A DNA stretch of 28,135 nucleotides from a virus. The notes under the pieces were generated by a model. That model worked only from the letters and a program-made list of their open reading frames with translations, searched no databases and was not told the DNA's origin. Shown here in pieces: positions 17,580-23,951 of the stretch. A program made the position numbers and the translations under genes. How positions within the stretch are numbered: the first letter of the stretch is position 1; the number at the start of each line of letters is the position of its first letter. Location: IMG/VR virus record IMGVR_UViG_3300030044_000177, positions 1-28,135 of that record; one strand, 5' to 3'.

Positions 17580-18442
17580 TAGACGGGAGCCACGCCAGAT
17601 TGCATGATGTTCGCTCGAACAGACCCGGTTCCGCTATTGAGCAAAATTCTCCCATATCGAGGAGGAGGATTGCCCGCTATGGTCTGCGTAGTCGTCGCGC
17701 CGACAACGTTGGTTGAAACGCCCGTGCTATCCCACACGAAAGAAGCCCGGCTTACAAGGTACTCTATGTCATCCCCGCTTGTCTGATAAGTGTAGTTGAC
17801 GGTCCCGACCGCGACAAACTGAGCCGTAACGCCTGCCAGCGCCCATTCGTCGAACCTGATCCAAGGCGAACCCGCAACCGAAGTCGTGCCAACCGTAATC
17901 GTCGAAGCCGTCGCCGCAGACGCGACAATGGAATAGACAACCAAATAATCCAAAACAGAAGATGCGGTAGCCCCGCTCGCTCCCGTCACAACTTCCGAAA
18001 TAGGCGCGTTAGCCCAATCCAAGCCGGTAATCGTGAACGTAATTCCGCTATCGTTTCCGTTCGACGCAATCCCAATGCGCCTGGCCGTATCGAGCGTGAC
18101 GACGGTGTTACCGTAGATCGTGGTCGATGATACCGTTTGAGACGCACTAACGGTATAAGTCCCGGCTTGGTTCGTCGTGGTGGAAAGCAGGCCCGTAACC
18201 TGGGTATTTGCCGAAACACCAAGGCCGTTGAGCAGAAACCCGCGATTGAGATACCCAGAGGTCACAGCCGAAATCGTCAGCACATTGCCCGAGCCAATCG
18301 AGCCTGTCCCGACAAACGTGCTGGACGCCAACGTGCCATTAAGCGCGACCGTACCGCCGCCCGTAGGGATCGTCTGAGACGTGGCGATATTGTTCGCGGA
18401 GGCCGCAACAAGCGGCCCCACGGTCACGACAACAGGGCGCAT
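17579..18442 (-). CDS. Head/decoration-type structural protein with inserted beta module
   Basis: A 287-aa product from ATG 18442, with AAGGA six bases upstream. The start ([20 protein letters not shown]) and the segment [20 protein letters not shown] through [14 protein letters not shown] match a family of small beta-rich phage head or tail proteins. The end, [15 protein letters not shown], is also typical. Between TVALNGTLA and [10 protein letters not shown], about 75 extra residues form a Gly/Thr/Ser module ([16 protein letters not shown] ... [19 protein letters not shown]). As I recall the family, these two flanks are normally close together, so the module looks inserted. No catalytic residues or signal peptide are seen. 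The exact virion location is unknown. Confidence 0.6.
   Translation of the reverse strand: MRPVVVTVGPLVAASANNIATSQTIPTGGGTVALNGTLASSTFVGTGSIGSGNVLTISAVTSGYLNRGFLLNGLGVSANTQVTGLLSTTTNQAGTYTVSASQTVSSTTIYGNTVVTLDTARRIGIASNGNDSGITFTITGLDWANAPISEVVTGASGATASSVLDYLVVYSIVASAATASTITVGTTSVAGSPWIRFDEWALAGVTAQFVAVGTVNYTYQTSGDDIEYLVSRASFVWDSTGVSTNVVGATTTQTIAGNPPPRYGRILLNSGTGSVRANIMQSGVAPV
18105..18328 (-). other. Gly/Thr beta module (copy in head protein)
   Basis: This segment encodes [19 protein letters not shown] ... [12 protein letters not shown] ... [19 protein letters not shown]. It lies between two family-conserved strands of the 287-aa protein and closely parallels the module at 15155-15385. Confidence 0.6.
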
Positions 18443-18451
18443 TGGCTGTCC

Positions 18452-18871
18452 TTACTCGTCGTAGCCCTTGGTTTCGCGCTCGGTAGACCGTCCCTTGGGA
18501 TTGGTCCCCTTCAAAGCCGAGGTGAACGGACTGGCCTCGCATCCGCCACCAGACGCGCGACGCTTGCGGCCGGCGTGATGATGAGCTTCCATGCCCTCCA
18601 TGCCGACTTCCTTGTGAGCCTTGCCGCCATGAGCGCGTTTGATCCGTCCGCCCTTCTTGGCTTTCATTTCTTCGGCTTCCTTGCCGACGTTGTTCGGTGC
18701 GGACATATCCTTCGGATCGTCCTTCAAATCCTTCTCGGCGTCGTCATCGCCGCTATCGGCGGATTCCGCGCCCTTGCCTTTGTCATGCTGTTCGTGAGCC
18801 GCCTTGCCGCCGCTCGCACGATGCTTGCGGATATGCGCCTCAATCTTGGCCTTGGTGCAAGCTTCAACCAT
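18452..18871 (-). CDS. Basic, RASGG-motif virion-module protein
   Basis: A 139-aa product with a strong SD (GGAGG in TAAGGAGG) before the ATG at 18871. It is rich in Lys, Glu, Asp, His and Gly and probably mostly disordered. Repeated motifs stand out: HRASGGKAAH, KRAHGGKAHK and AHHHAGRKRRASGGG. The last matches AHHHAGRKSRGTGG in the 304-aa protein at 25663-26577, so the two share sequence ancestry at least locally. An acidic central stretch (DSGDDDAEKDLKDDPKD) alternates with basic ends. There is no known catalytic motif. Position among head genes suggests a minor virion or internal head protein that may contact DNA through its basic ends; that is inference. Confidence 0.55.
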   Translation of the reverse strand: MVEACTKAKIEAHIRKHRASGGKAAHEQHDKGKGAESADSGDDDAEKDLKDDPKDMSAPNNVGKEAEEMKAKKGGRIKRAHGGKAHKEVGMEGMEAHHHAGRKRRASGGGCEASPFTSALKGTNPKGRSTERETKGYDE

Positions 18872-18884
18872 GTGTCTGCCCTCC

Positions 18885-20153
18885 TTACAGGGTAGCGTAC
18901 TGAGGCTGGCCGAACAGGCCTACGCCAAGAGTTCCGACGCCCATTGCGGCGGGGTTAGGTGACTGCGTAACAATCAATCGCAGCGTGCCATTGGAGGCCG
19001 TTTGCAGCGCATAAGTCCCACGCACATCGCCCGTCGAAGCCGTTGGCGTGGTCGTGACCGCAGCCGTATATCCGGTCGAAGACGCAATGCCTGCGGAGTT
19101 GAAATACAAGCTCACGTCCCATTCCGTCCCGACAACAGGCGTAAAGTTGTCAGACCGTATTGGAAATCCGACGATATCCTGCGTTCCAACCGAATAAGAG
19201 CCGGTTCCGTCCGTTTTGCTCGGCGTCACGCTCTGGATATACTTCCAAGCCTTGACGCCGTTCGTTGTCGTCGCCGACGTGCCGGAAGTCGTGATCGTTT
19301 CCGTCATCGACGTTCCATACACATCAGCCCCGACAACCGTAAAGACGTTGCCCGCCACCTGAGACGTGGTGGACGTGATCGAAATAGCCCGCGAACACAT
19401 GGCCTCGGGAAGCCAAAGCATGACAGTCCCAGCAGACCCATAGGGGAGAGCGTTCAGCGTTCCCCTCGCGAGCAGACCCGTACCCGGCGCGACGCCAAGA
19501 ATACCTGTGAAGATGCCTGTAACCGTGTCGCTCGTTGCCGTCGCGGTCGCATTGGCGCTCAGGAAATAGGTTCCGATGCCGCCATTGCCCGTGCCGTAGC
19601 CGACGATATAAGCGCCAGTCGGGATATTCGCCGCCGTCGTGCTATCGGTCAAGACCATGCCTATAGCCAAACGATTATAGCAAGCGCCGCCACCCGCCGC
19701 GACCGCCGTAACGGTCATGACATTCGATCCGCTCGTCAGGTTCGCCGTTACCGACGCAACAAGAGGATCAATGCACAAAGCGTTCGTCAGCGAGGACGTA
19801 GTAAGGCCGCCGAATAGCGTGCCATTGACGCCGACCGCAAGACCCGAGACGGTCGTAGAGGCCAGCATCATCGCAGTTCCCGCCGTGACGTTCGCCGCAG
19901 CCGCAATGATCGTGTTCGATTTCGTCATCGGAATGACGTTCATCGTGTTGATCTTGGTTGTTCCCAACCAACCCAACGTCGGAGCGCCAAAGTTCTGGCC
20001 CGGATCGTAGGTGTACGCCGGCCTAGGATCAAGGATATGGTAGCCGCCATACGAAAGCGATGGTCCAAGCTCGGGGTTGTAGTCAGGGACATATCCGAAG
20101 TTCGGAACTTGCCCATAAGCTACGACAGGCCCTTGAAACGCGCTGATGCTCAT
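18885..20153 (-). CDS. Capsid decoration/structural protein with inserted Gly/Thr module
   Basis: A 422-aa product whose ATG at 20153 directly follows the TAA of the nuclease gene. The N-terminus (MSISAFQGPVVAYGQ; NPELGPSLSYGG; ILDPRPAYTYDPGQNFG; GWLGTTKI) matches a conserved phage head-protein family near major capsid genes. The rest is beta-rich with many Ser/Thr/Gly residues. Around residues 130-215 is a module with LTSGSNVMTVTAVAAGGG and GYGTGNGGIGTYFLSANATA, similar to modules in two other proteins here. A later part, VVGADVYGTSMTETITTSG and QDIVGFPIRSDNF, looks like a standard beta-sandwich. No signal peptide or enzyme motif is seen. Role as a minor capsid or decoration protein is inferred from family and location. 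Confidence 0.6.
   Translation of the reverse strand: MSISAFQGPVVAYGQVPNFGYVPDYNPELGPSLSYGGYHILDPRPAYTYDPGQNFGAPTLGWLGTTKINTMNVIPMTKSNTIIAAAANVTAGTAMMLASTTVSGLAVGVNGTLFGGLTTSSLTNALCIDPLVASVTANLTSGSNVMTVTAVAAGGGACYNRLAIGMVLTDSTTAANIPTGAYIVGYGTGNGGIGTYFLSANATATATSDTVTGIFTGILGVAPGTGLLARGTLNALPYGSAGTVMLWLPEAMCSRAISITSTTSQVAGNVFTVVGADVYGTSMTETITTSGTSATTTNGVKAWKYIQSVTPSKTDGTGSYSVGTQDIVGFPIRSDNFTPVVGTEWDVSLYFNSAGIASSTGYTAAVTTTPTASTGDVRGTYALQTASNGTLRLIVTQSPNPAAMGVGTLGVGLFGQPQYATL
19505..19762 (-). other. Gly/Thr beta module (copy in decoration protein)
   Basis: This segment encodes LTSGSNVMTVTAVAAGGG ... RLAIGMVLTDS ... GYGTGNGGIGTYFLSANATA. It matches the other two copies in order of elements but has diverged more and carries two extra Cys-containing turns. 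Confidence 0.5.
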
Positions 20154-20837
20154 TTAGGCGGCCCCTTCAATCGGTATGACATTAGAAGCATCCTTGTGTT
20201 TGTCGAGGTAATCGGCTGCGGCGCGAAGGAGCGCGGGATCGTCGTTAAATGACCCAAGGCCGACGTTGCATTTGTGGCAAAGCAGACCACGAACTTTCCC
20301 GGTCGCGTGGTCGTGGTCAACGTGAAGGGCGACGGCGGAACCATCAACCTTGTGTCTGCGGCTTTCTTCTTTGCCGCAAACCTTACAAACTCTACCTTGA
20401 GAGACAAGCATTTGCTCATGCTCGCCAAGCGTCATTCCGTAAACGTTTTTCAGCGAATACGCCCGGCCATCCTCGGATGACCGCGTAGAATGCTTTTTTC
20501 CTTCAAGACGGACAGACTTAAACTCGCCTTCCTTCAGGTTTTTAATCTTGATATCCAACGTATCGCCGTTCTCGAATAGAACCCTAGTCTTAGGCCATTC
20601 TCCGTGCACCAGAAGCCAAGCTATGCGCGCCGCCGGGATCGGTACACCATGCAACCAAACCCAACGATAAAACGTATGTTGACCGCGACCGTCTGTAGCT
20701 TTTCGGACAGTCGTAGCATCCGACCCAACCTTACCGCGTTGCCCCGAACGTTCTCGGCGAAGCATGACGCCGGTTTCAGGATCATACGAAATGTACTGCG
20801 CAACTTCCTCTCTGGTCAGGTTTACAGACTTCGTCAT
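20154..20837 (-). CDS. Endonuclease VII-type nuclease with degenerate HNH-like N-terminal domain
   Basis: A 227-aa product from ATG 20837, with AAGG just upstream. In-frame GTG/ATG codons at 20903-20898 would place the start within the promoter-like region, so I prefer 20837. Residues about 15-105 resemble the HNH_3/homing-endonuclease layout (YDPETGVMLRRE ... RIAWLLVHGEWP ... ENGDTLDIKIKNL), but the usual His residues are absent (AAR and VLFENGD instead of AHR and DHINGD). Residues 150-212 are a clear endonuclease VII domain: C151/C154, HVDHDHATG (H172-H177), C187/C190 and GLGSFNDDPALL. Endonuclease VII of T4 resolves branched DNA, but standalone relatives often act as mobile or homing nucleases. 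The gene interrupts the capsid cluster and has its own promoter-like signals, suggesting a recent intruder. DNA target unknown. Confidence 0.85.
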   Translation of the reverse strand: MTKSVNLTREEVAQYISYDPETGVMLRRERSGQRGKVGSDATTVRKATDGRGQHTFYRWVWLHGVPIPAARIAWLLVHGEWPKTRVLFENGDTLDIKIKNLKEGEFKSVRLEGKKHSTRSSEDGRAYSLKNVYGMTLGEHEQMLVSQGRVCKVCGKEESRRHKVDGSAVALHVDHDHATGKVRGLLCHKCNVGLGSFNDDPALLRAAADYLDKHKDASNVIPIEGAA

Positions 20838-20843
20838 AGCGCC

Positions 20844-20864
20844 TTCTCTCTCTTCCAGAGAGAA
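20844..20864 (-). promoter_or_regulatory. RBS-overlapping hairpin in the nuclease leader
   Basis: On the minus strand TTCTCTCT and AGAGAGAA form a perfect 8-bp stem with a GGAAG loop, ending seven bases before the ATG at 20837. The last stem bases overlap the AAGG Shine-Dalgarno (20845-20842). The structure is seen directly. A role in limiting ribosome access, as with RBS-sequestering hairpins of T4 homing endonucleases, is inference. Confidence 0.55.
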
Positions 20865-20867
20865 CGC

Positions 20868-20896
20868 ACAATAAACGGAGTTGTCGGTTTCGTCAA
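20868..20896 (-). promoter_or_regulatory. Candidate sigma70-type promoter for the nuclease gene
   Basis: Minus-strand TTGACG (20896-20891) and TATTGT (20873-20868) are separated by exactly 17 bases. They lie in the 87-nt gap between the capsid gene and the nuclease start. The -35 matches consensus at five of six positions and the -10 at four of six. A transcript would start near 20861 and carry the hairpin. The alternative is a chance match. Confidence 0.5.
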
Positions 20897-20924
20897 GCAT
20901 CACGCAAGACCTGACAAAGAAAAA

Positions 20925-21839
20925 TTAAGAGGTAGGAAAACTGCCAAACAGGCTTCGCCAATTATAATAGCCGAAGCTATATCTCTCGTATGCTTTCACC
21001 AAAAGATTATCGGTGACGAAGTCTACCTGCATATCCGTCTCGAACTTGACGCGCTCCATGTAGGCGAGGCCGTCGATGTTTGTGAGGACGAACCATGCGT
21101 AGGATGACGTGAGGAAGTCCATGACCATGTAGCCTTCGGGGAGGCCGCCTGCGGTCGTATGGATGGCGTTCGCGTCGTGGTCGGCGGTGCCGGGGCGCAG
21201 TTCCGTCTTGGTCAGTCGGATGGCGACGGGTTCGAGTTGCGGCGGGACGATCAGCTTGCGACCGCGCGCGAAGACTTTGAGGCCGGCCTGGTCTCGGAAG
21301 TTGACGCGGACGGCGACCATTGCGTTGAGCATGGTTGCTTCGTTGAGGTCCGCCTGCGTCGAGAACGTGTTCGCGAGAGAACCGTAGTCGGACGGATGAG
21401 CCGTGGAGCAGAGCGCGACGCCATCGCCGCCGACCTGGGTATTATAGGTCTGCGCCGTGTTGAAGGTGTTTGCGGCGTAAATTTCCTTCGTCTGCTGGAA
21501 GCTTTCGATAAGCCCTAGATTGGAAGGATGAAACTGCGTTTTGTAAACGTTGTCGTCGATGGCCTTGCGCGTGATTGCATAGCCAAGGCCGATCTCGACG
21601 TGCTCTTGGTTGTAGATGTAACGTTCGCCAGCGCCGTTATCGAAGGCGGTTTGGCCGCCTTCGGTTTTGAGCTGGGCAAGGCCGAGGAATCGCATTTCAG
21701 CCGTTCGCTCGAACGCGAGCTTGCTATCGTGCTTCGCGTAAACCTTGTCGTACTGAGACGGGATCATCTCGTACTTTCCTTCGACGCCCCTCAGACCGGG
21801 GAGAAGAAGGTCTTTGATTGAACTGAGGTTAACAGCCAT
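20925..21839 (-). CDS. Major capsid protein (HK97-fold, Mu gpT-like)
   Basis: A 304-aa product from ATG 21839, 16 nt after the previous stop, with an AAGG-type SD and a GGGAG further upstream. It carries hallmarks of the Mu gpT-like or related HK97-fold capsid family: an N-terminal helix region (LSSIKDLLLPGLRGVEG), IPSQYDKVY, then HVEIGLGYAITRKAIDDNVY (about residues 80-99), and LCSTAHPSDYGSLAN. Next come an ARGRKLIVPPQLEPVA strand and the C-terminal VMDFLTSSYAWFVLTNIDG block. The length is normal for an unprocessed capsid subunit. A scaffold gene and a GroES-like gene lie upstream in the same operon, supporting the call. The protein would form the icosahedral head shell. No truncation or frameshift is seen. 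Confidence 0.85.
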   Translation of the reverse strand: MAVNLSSIKDLLLPGLRGVEGKYEMIPSQYDKVYAKHDSKLAFERTAEMRFLGLAQLKTEGGQTAFDNGAGERYIYNQEHVEIGLGYAITRKAIDDNVYKTQFHPSNLGLIESFQQTKEIYAANTFNTAQTYNTQVGGDGVALCSTAHPSDYGSLANTFSTQADLNEATMLNAMVAVRVNFRDQAGLKVFARGRKLIVPPQLEPVAIRLTKTELRPGTADHDANAIHTTAGGLPEGYMVMDFLTSSYAWFVLTNIDGLAYMERVKFETDMQVDFVTDNLLVKAYERYSFGYYNWRSLFGSFPTS

Positions 21840-21855
21840 CTGCCTTACTCCCTAG

Positions 21856-22812
21856 TTAGATGCCGGCGAAGGAACGGGGAAGGGCGTTGTTAAAGCCCAC
21901 GATGATGCGGTTGTAAGCCGTCGTCGAATCATTGCCGTTGATTGACGCTAGAGGACTGGTTGCCCCTGGAACGTAGTTTTTCAAGGCGATGATGCGGAAC
22001 GGTAGGAACGCATTTCCCGCAGGACCGACGCCAGAGTTTCCGATCAGGGAATACTGGTCAGCCAGGAATGTTGAGAGGCCGTTGGCCGTGTTGCCGTTCG
22101 TCGTCGTGACGCCCGACTGATTGTAGTGGAAGCCGATGTTCTGCCCGACGTTCGATAGGCCGAAGGCCGTAGCCGTCGTGTTGCTGTTTCCGGTCATAAC
22201 CTCGAACTGCGCGTTCGGATCGGTGATGACATAAGCCGTCACGTCGCCGTTGGCGTCAGAGCCGGGCCAGTAGTTGCGGAAGGACGTATATTTGTTCGCC
22301 GTCGAGAGGTATTTGCAGCCGACGAAGATACCCGTGATCGGGGTAATGATCGTAACCGTACCGGACGCGGACGAAGTTCCGTTGATCGTCGCGGCGGCGT
22401 TGGCGCAAACCGCAGTCGTGGAGGACGACGACGTGACGGTATATGTGCCGTTGAGGTTGCCAGAGGTCATGGTCGAACCCGTGATAATCAGGGTTGAACC
22501 AACCGGGGGAGCCCAAGTCGTCGGAACCACGCCGCCCGTCGCCGTGGTCGCCGTGTAGGTGACGGTCAGAGCGCCCGTGGTGGCGTTCGTGGTGATCGCC
22601 GTGGCGGCAACCGTCAGCGTGACGGGACCGTACCCCTGGACGAGATAGCCGGTTCCGAGGCCGGTAGCGCCAACCGCCTGAGTGACGGGATCGCCGAAAA
22701 AGATGGGCTGGGTATTGCCGCTCGCGATAGCAAGCTGGGTCTGTTCGTAGGACGGCGTAGTGCCGGTCCCCTGGTACTGCCAAAATCCAGTCGGCGCAAA
22801 CGTGTTCGCCAT
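21856..22812 (-). CDS. Capsid-associated/decoration protein with inserted module
   Basis: A 318-aa product from ATG 22812, with GGGAG seven bases upstream. The N-terminus (MANTFAPTGFWQYQG; IASGNTQPIFFGDPV; GTGYLVQGYG) and the segment ITGIFVGCKYLS followed by YWPGSDANGDVTAYVITDPN belong to a phage family that sits just before the major capsid gene and probably decorates the head. Between these halves, about 100 residues of Thr/Ser/Gly-rich sequence (ALTVTYTATT, LIITGSTMTSGNLNGTYTV, TSSASGTVTIITP) form an extra beta module. A similar NGTYTV motif occurs in the nozzle-like protein. The remainder (QYSLIGNSGVG, GNAFLPFRIIALKNYVPG) is family-like. The decoration function is inferred; the module insertion rests on family recall. 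Confidence 0.65.
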   Translation of the reverse strand: MANTFAPTGFWQYQGTGTTPSYEQTQLAIASGNTQPIFFGDPVTQAVGATGLGTGYLVQGYGPVTLTVAATAITTNATTGALTVTYTATTATGGVVPTTWAPPVGSTLIITGSTMTSGNLNGTYTVTSSSSTTAVCANAAATINGTSSASGTVTIITPITGIFVGCKYLSTANKYTSFRNYWPGSDANGDVTAYVITDPNAQFEVMTGNSNTTATAFGLSNVGQNIGFHYNQSGVTTTNGNTANGLSTFLADQYSLIGNSGVGPAGNAFLPFRIIALKNYVPGATSPLASINGNDSTTAYNRIIVGFNNALPRSFAGI

Positions 22813-22966
22813 GACGGAACTCCCTGTGAGGGAGGCTCATCATCGCGCGCCGGGCCGACTAGAACCGTGGGAAGGTTTGAAGCCGCCACCGGGGAGGCTT
22901 TAACGTGCGTTAGACGCAAAATTAGGTAGTTACGCGGTTACACTGTTTTCTGAGGGTTGTCAAACG
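22813..22966 (-). promoter_or_regulatory. Largest intergenic gap, with candidate late promoter
   Basis: This 154-nt gap before the decoration and major capsid genes is the longest non-coding stretch in the window. Minus-strand TTGACA, a perfect -35, is at 22963-22958. The best -10 candidates, TAACCG after 17 bases or TGTAAC after 15, are weak. Downstream are a short hairpin (TGCGT/ACGCA, loop CTA) and an imperfect one (AAGCC/GGCTT ends) near 22880-22900 with no strong T-run. I read the gap as a likely start point for strong capsid transcription. No open reading frame worth calling is seen. Confidence 0.45.
22820..22834 (-). promoter_or_regulatory. Hairpin covering the RBS of the decoration gene
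   Basis: On the minus strand CTCCCT and AGGGAG form a 6-bp stem with a CAC loop. The GGGAG Shine-Dalgarno for the ATG at 22812 lies in the 3' arm. This could tune translation of a highly expressed head gene. A chance hairpin cannot be excluded. Confidence 0.4.
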
Positions 22967-23479
22967 CTAGTCCGGCACCTTCATCGCGAGCGAGAAATCG
23001 CTCTTGATCTTCGCCATCGGCGTTCCCTTGTTGTGGCCCTCAAAAGCCCCAACGGGAGCGCCCTCAAGCTGTTCTTTCTTGGATCGCATCTGCGTCCGAG
23101 CCGCCTGCAAATCCTGCTTTTTGGCGAAATCGGTAACTTCCGCAGGACGCTCCATAAGCTGCAGGCCCTTACGGACGATGTTTTTGTCCGTCGAGCCAAC
23201 AGGCATCATTTCGGGATGACGCGAAGTCGGCACCGGATCCCAACCAAAGCGCGAAAGCTCAATCTGGCGAGCCGCGTTCGTCATACCCATGACGGTTAGC
23301 TCTTTCCATTCGTAGGACCATCCGTCAGGCACGATGGATTGATCGAAGTCGAAATCGCCGGCCTGTTCTCCGAAGTTTCCGACGTGTTCTAGGATTTGCC
23401 GCGTTCGTTCTGCCGCGTCTCGGCGGGGATCGGTTGATCGCATGTCGGGGCGCTGAGCGGGTTTGACTTTCTCGTCCAT
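22967..23479 (-). CDS. Conserved phage late-module protein of unknown function
   Basis: A 170-aa product. I place the start at ATG 23479, two bases after the previous TGA, because GGAGGGG precedes it at good spacing; longer in-frame options lie inside the upstream gene. The sequence (KVKPAQRPDMRSTDPRRDAA ... DGWSYEWKELTVMG ... GWDPVPTSRHPEMMPVG ... IVRKGLQLMERPAEVTDFAK) belongs to a widespread phage family near capsid genes for which I know no defined function. It is charged and mostly helical, with Arg-rich N- and Lys-rich C-terminal parts. There is no signal peptide, membrane segment or enzyme motif. Position before the capsid cluster suggests an assembly role, which is inference. Confidence 0.6.
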   Translation of the reverse strand: MDEKVKPAQRPDMRSTDPRRDAAERTRQILEHVGNFGEQAGDFDFDQSIVPDGWSYEWKELTVMGMTNAARQIELSRFGWDPVPTSRHPEMMPVGSTDKNIVRKGLQLMERPAEVTDFAKKQDLQAARTQMRSKKEQLEGAPVGAFEGHNKGTPMAKIKSDFSLAMKVPD

Positions 23480-23481
23480 AA

Positions 23482-23733
23482 TCAACCCCTCCAAGTAACG
23501 GCTTTGACAGCCCACATTTGCGCAGTCTGAGCTTCGGTGATGGCGATTGAGCAAAGACGCACCATTTCGGGATTGTCTCCCCGCTTGATGTAACCTTTGC
23601 GGAAATCGTCCATGTGGTCGATTATGTCGGCATAGAGGCGCTTGAGTTTGTCAACATCGCCATTGCTCGACGGATTGAAACTTAGACCAACGGCGCGCTC
23701 GCCGTAGGTTTGCGGTCTATCTACGCCTTCCAT
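23482..23733 (-). CDS. Acb2/Tad1-hairpin-like small protein (candidate cyclic-nucleotide sponge)
   Basis: An 83-aa product with ATG 23733 overlapping the previous TAA (TAATG). The core is RAVGLSFNPSSNGDVDKLK, then a helix (LYADIIDHMDDFRK), then RLCSIAITEAQTAQMWAVKA and VTWRG. The FNPS-x(4)-V-x-x-(I/L)-K start, a helical hairpin, and a closing E-x(3)-A-x-MWAVKA helix match my recall of small phage proteins in the Acb2/Tad1 hairpin family (PF24729-type). Acb2 proteins form small oligomers that bind cyclic di- and trinucleotides and block CBASS defence. If correct, this protein soaks up host immune signals. I made this call from motifs alone, without a profile search. The alternative is an unrelated small helical phage protein. 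Confidence 0.55.
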   Translation of the reverse strand: MEGVDRPQTYGERAVGLSFNPSSNGDVDKLKRLYADIIDHMDDFRKGYIKRGDNPEMVRLCSIAITEAQTAQMWAVKAVTWRG

Positions 23734-23951
23734 TATTTTGCCTCATCAAAGTTGAAATCCAGCCAAATGTTTTTGGCTTTCATAATGACCCACGCCTCTT
23801 GAGCAACGGTAGGATGTGTCTGCGTTTCTGCGTATGTATCCAAATACAATCGCACAAACTCCCTAAGAGCGTCCGACGCTGCATTAGGATTTATTTTCCA
23901 ACCTGCTTTTATCATCGCGTTTTCAGCCAACTCGCCGTAATCGGTTTCCAT
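23733..23951 (-). CDS. Small helical phage protein, unknown function
   Basis: A 72-aa product. ATG 23951 overlaps the scaffold TGA by one base (TGATG) and is preferred over the TTG at 23954. The sequence (GELAENAMIKAGWKINPNA; LREFVRLYLDTYAETQTH; VAQEAWVIMKAKNIWLDF) is mostly helical and acidic, with no motif I recognise. It is translationally coupled to both neighbours, between the scaffold and the Acb2-like gene. Tight coupling to an anti-defence candidate is suggestive but not evidence of function. Confidence 0.5.
   Translation of the reverse strand: METDYGELAENAMIKAGWKINPNAASDALREFVRLYLDTYAETQTHPTVAQEAWVIMKAKNIWLDFNFDEAK

Noticed and set aside
18137-20010. Long plus-strand open frames (up to 271 codons) opposite the head genes
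   Set aside because: They are antisense to well-supported minus-strand genes, are Arg/Ser-rich in the way typical of shadows of GC-rich genes, and show no SD or family match.
20838-20903. Longer start for the nuclease at a GTG (20903) or ATG (20900)
   Set aside because: It would place coding sequence over the promoter-like elements and hairpin, and lacks the SD seen before ATG 20837.
22256-22843. A minus-strand 195-codon frame overlapping the decoration gene
   Set aside because: His/Arg/Asp-rich shadow in another frame of a recognisable gene; no plausible fold.
22880-22900. Rho-independent terminator before the decoration gene
   Set aside because: The stem has a mismatch and no T-run follows on the minus strand, so it is reported only as a hairpin within the gap.
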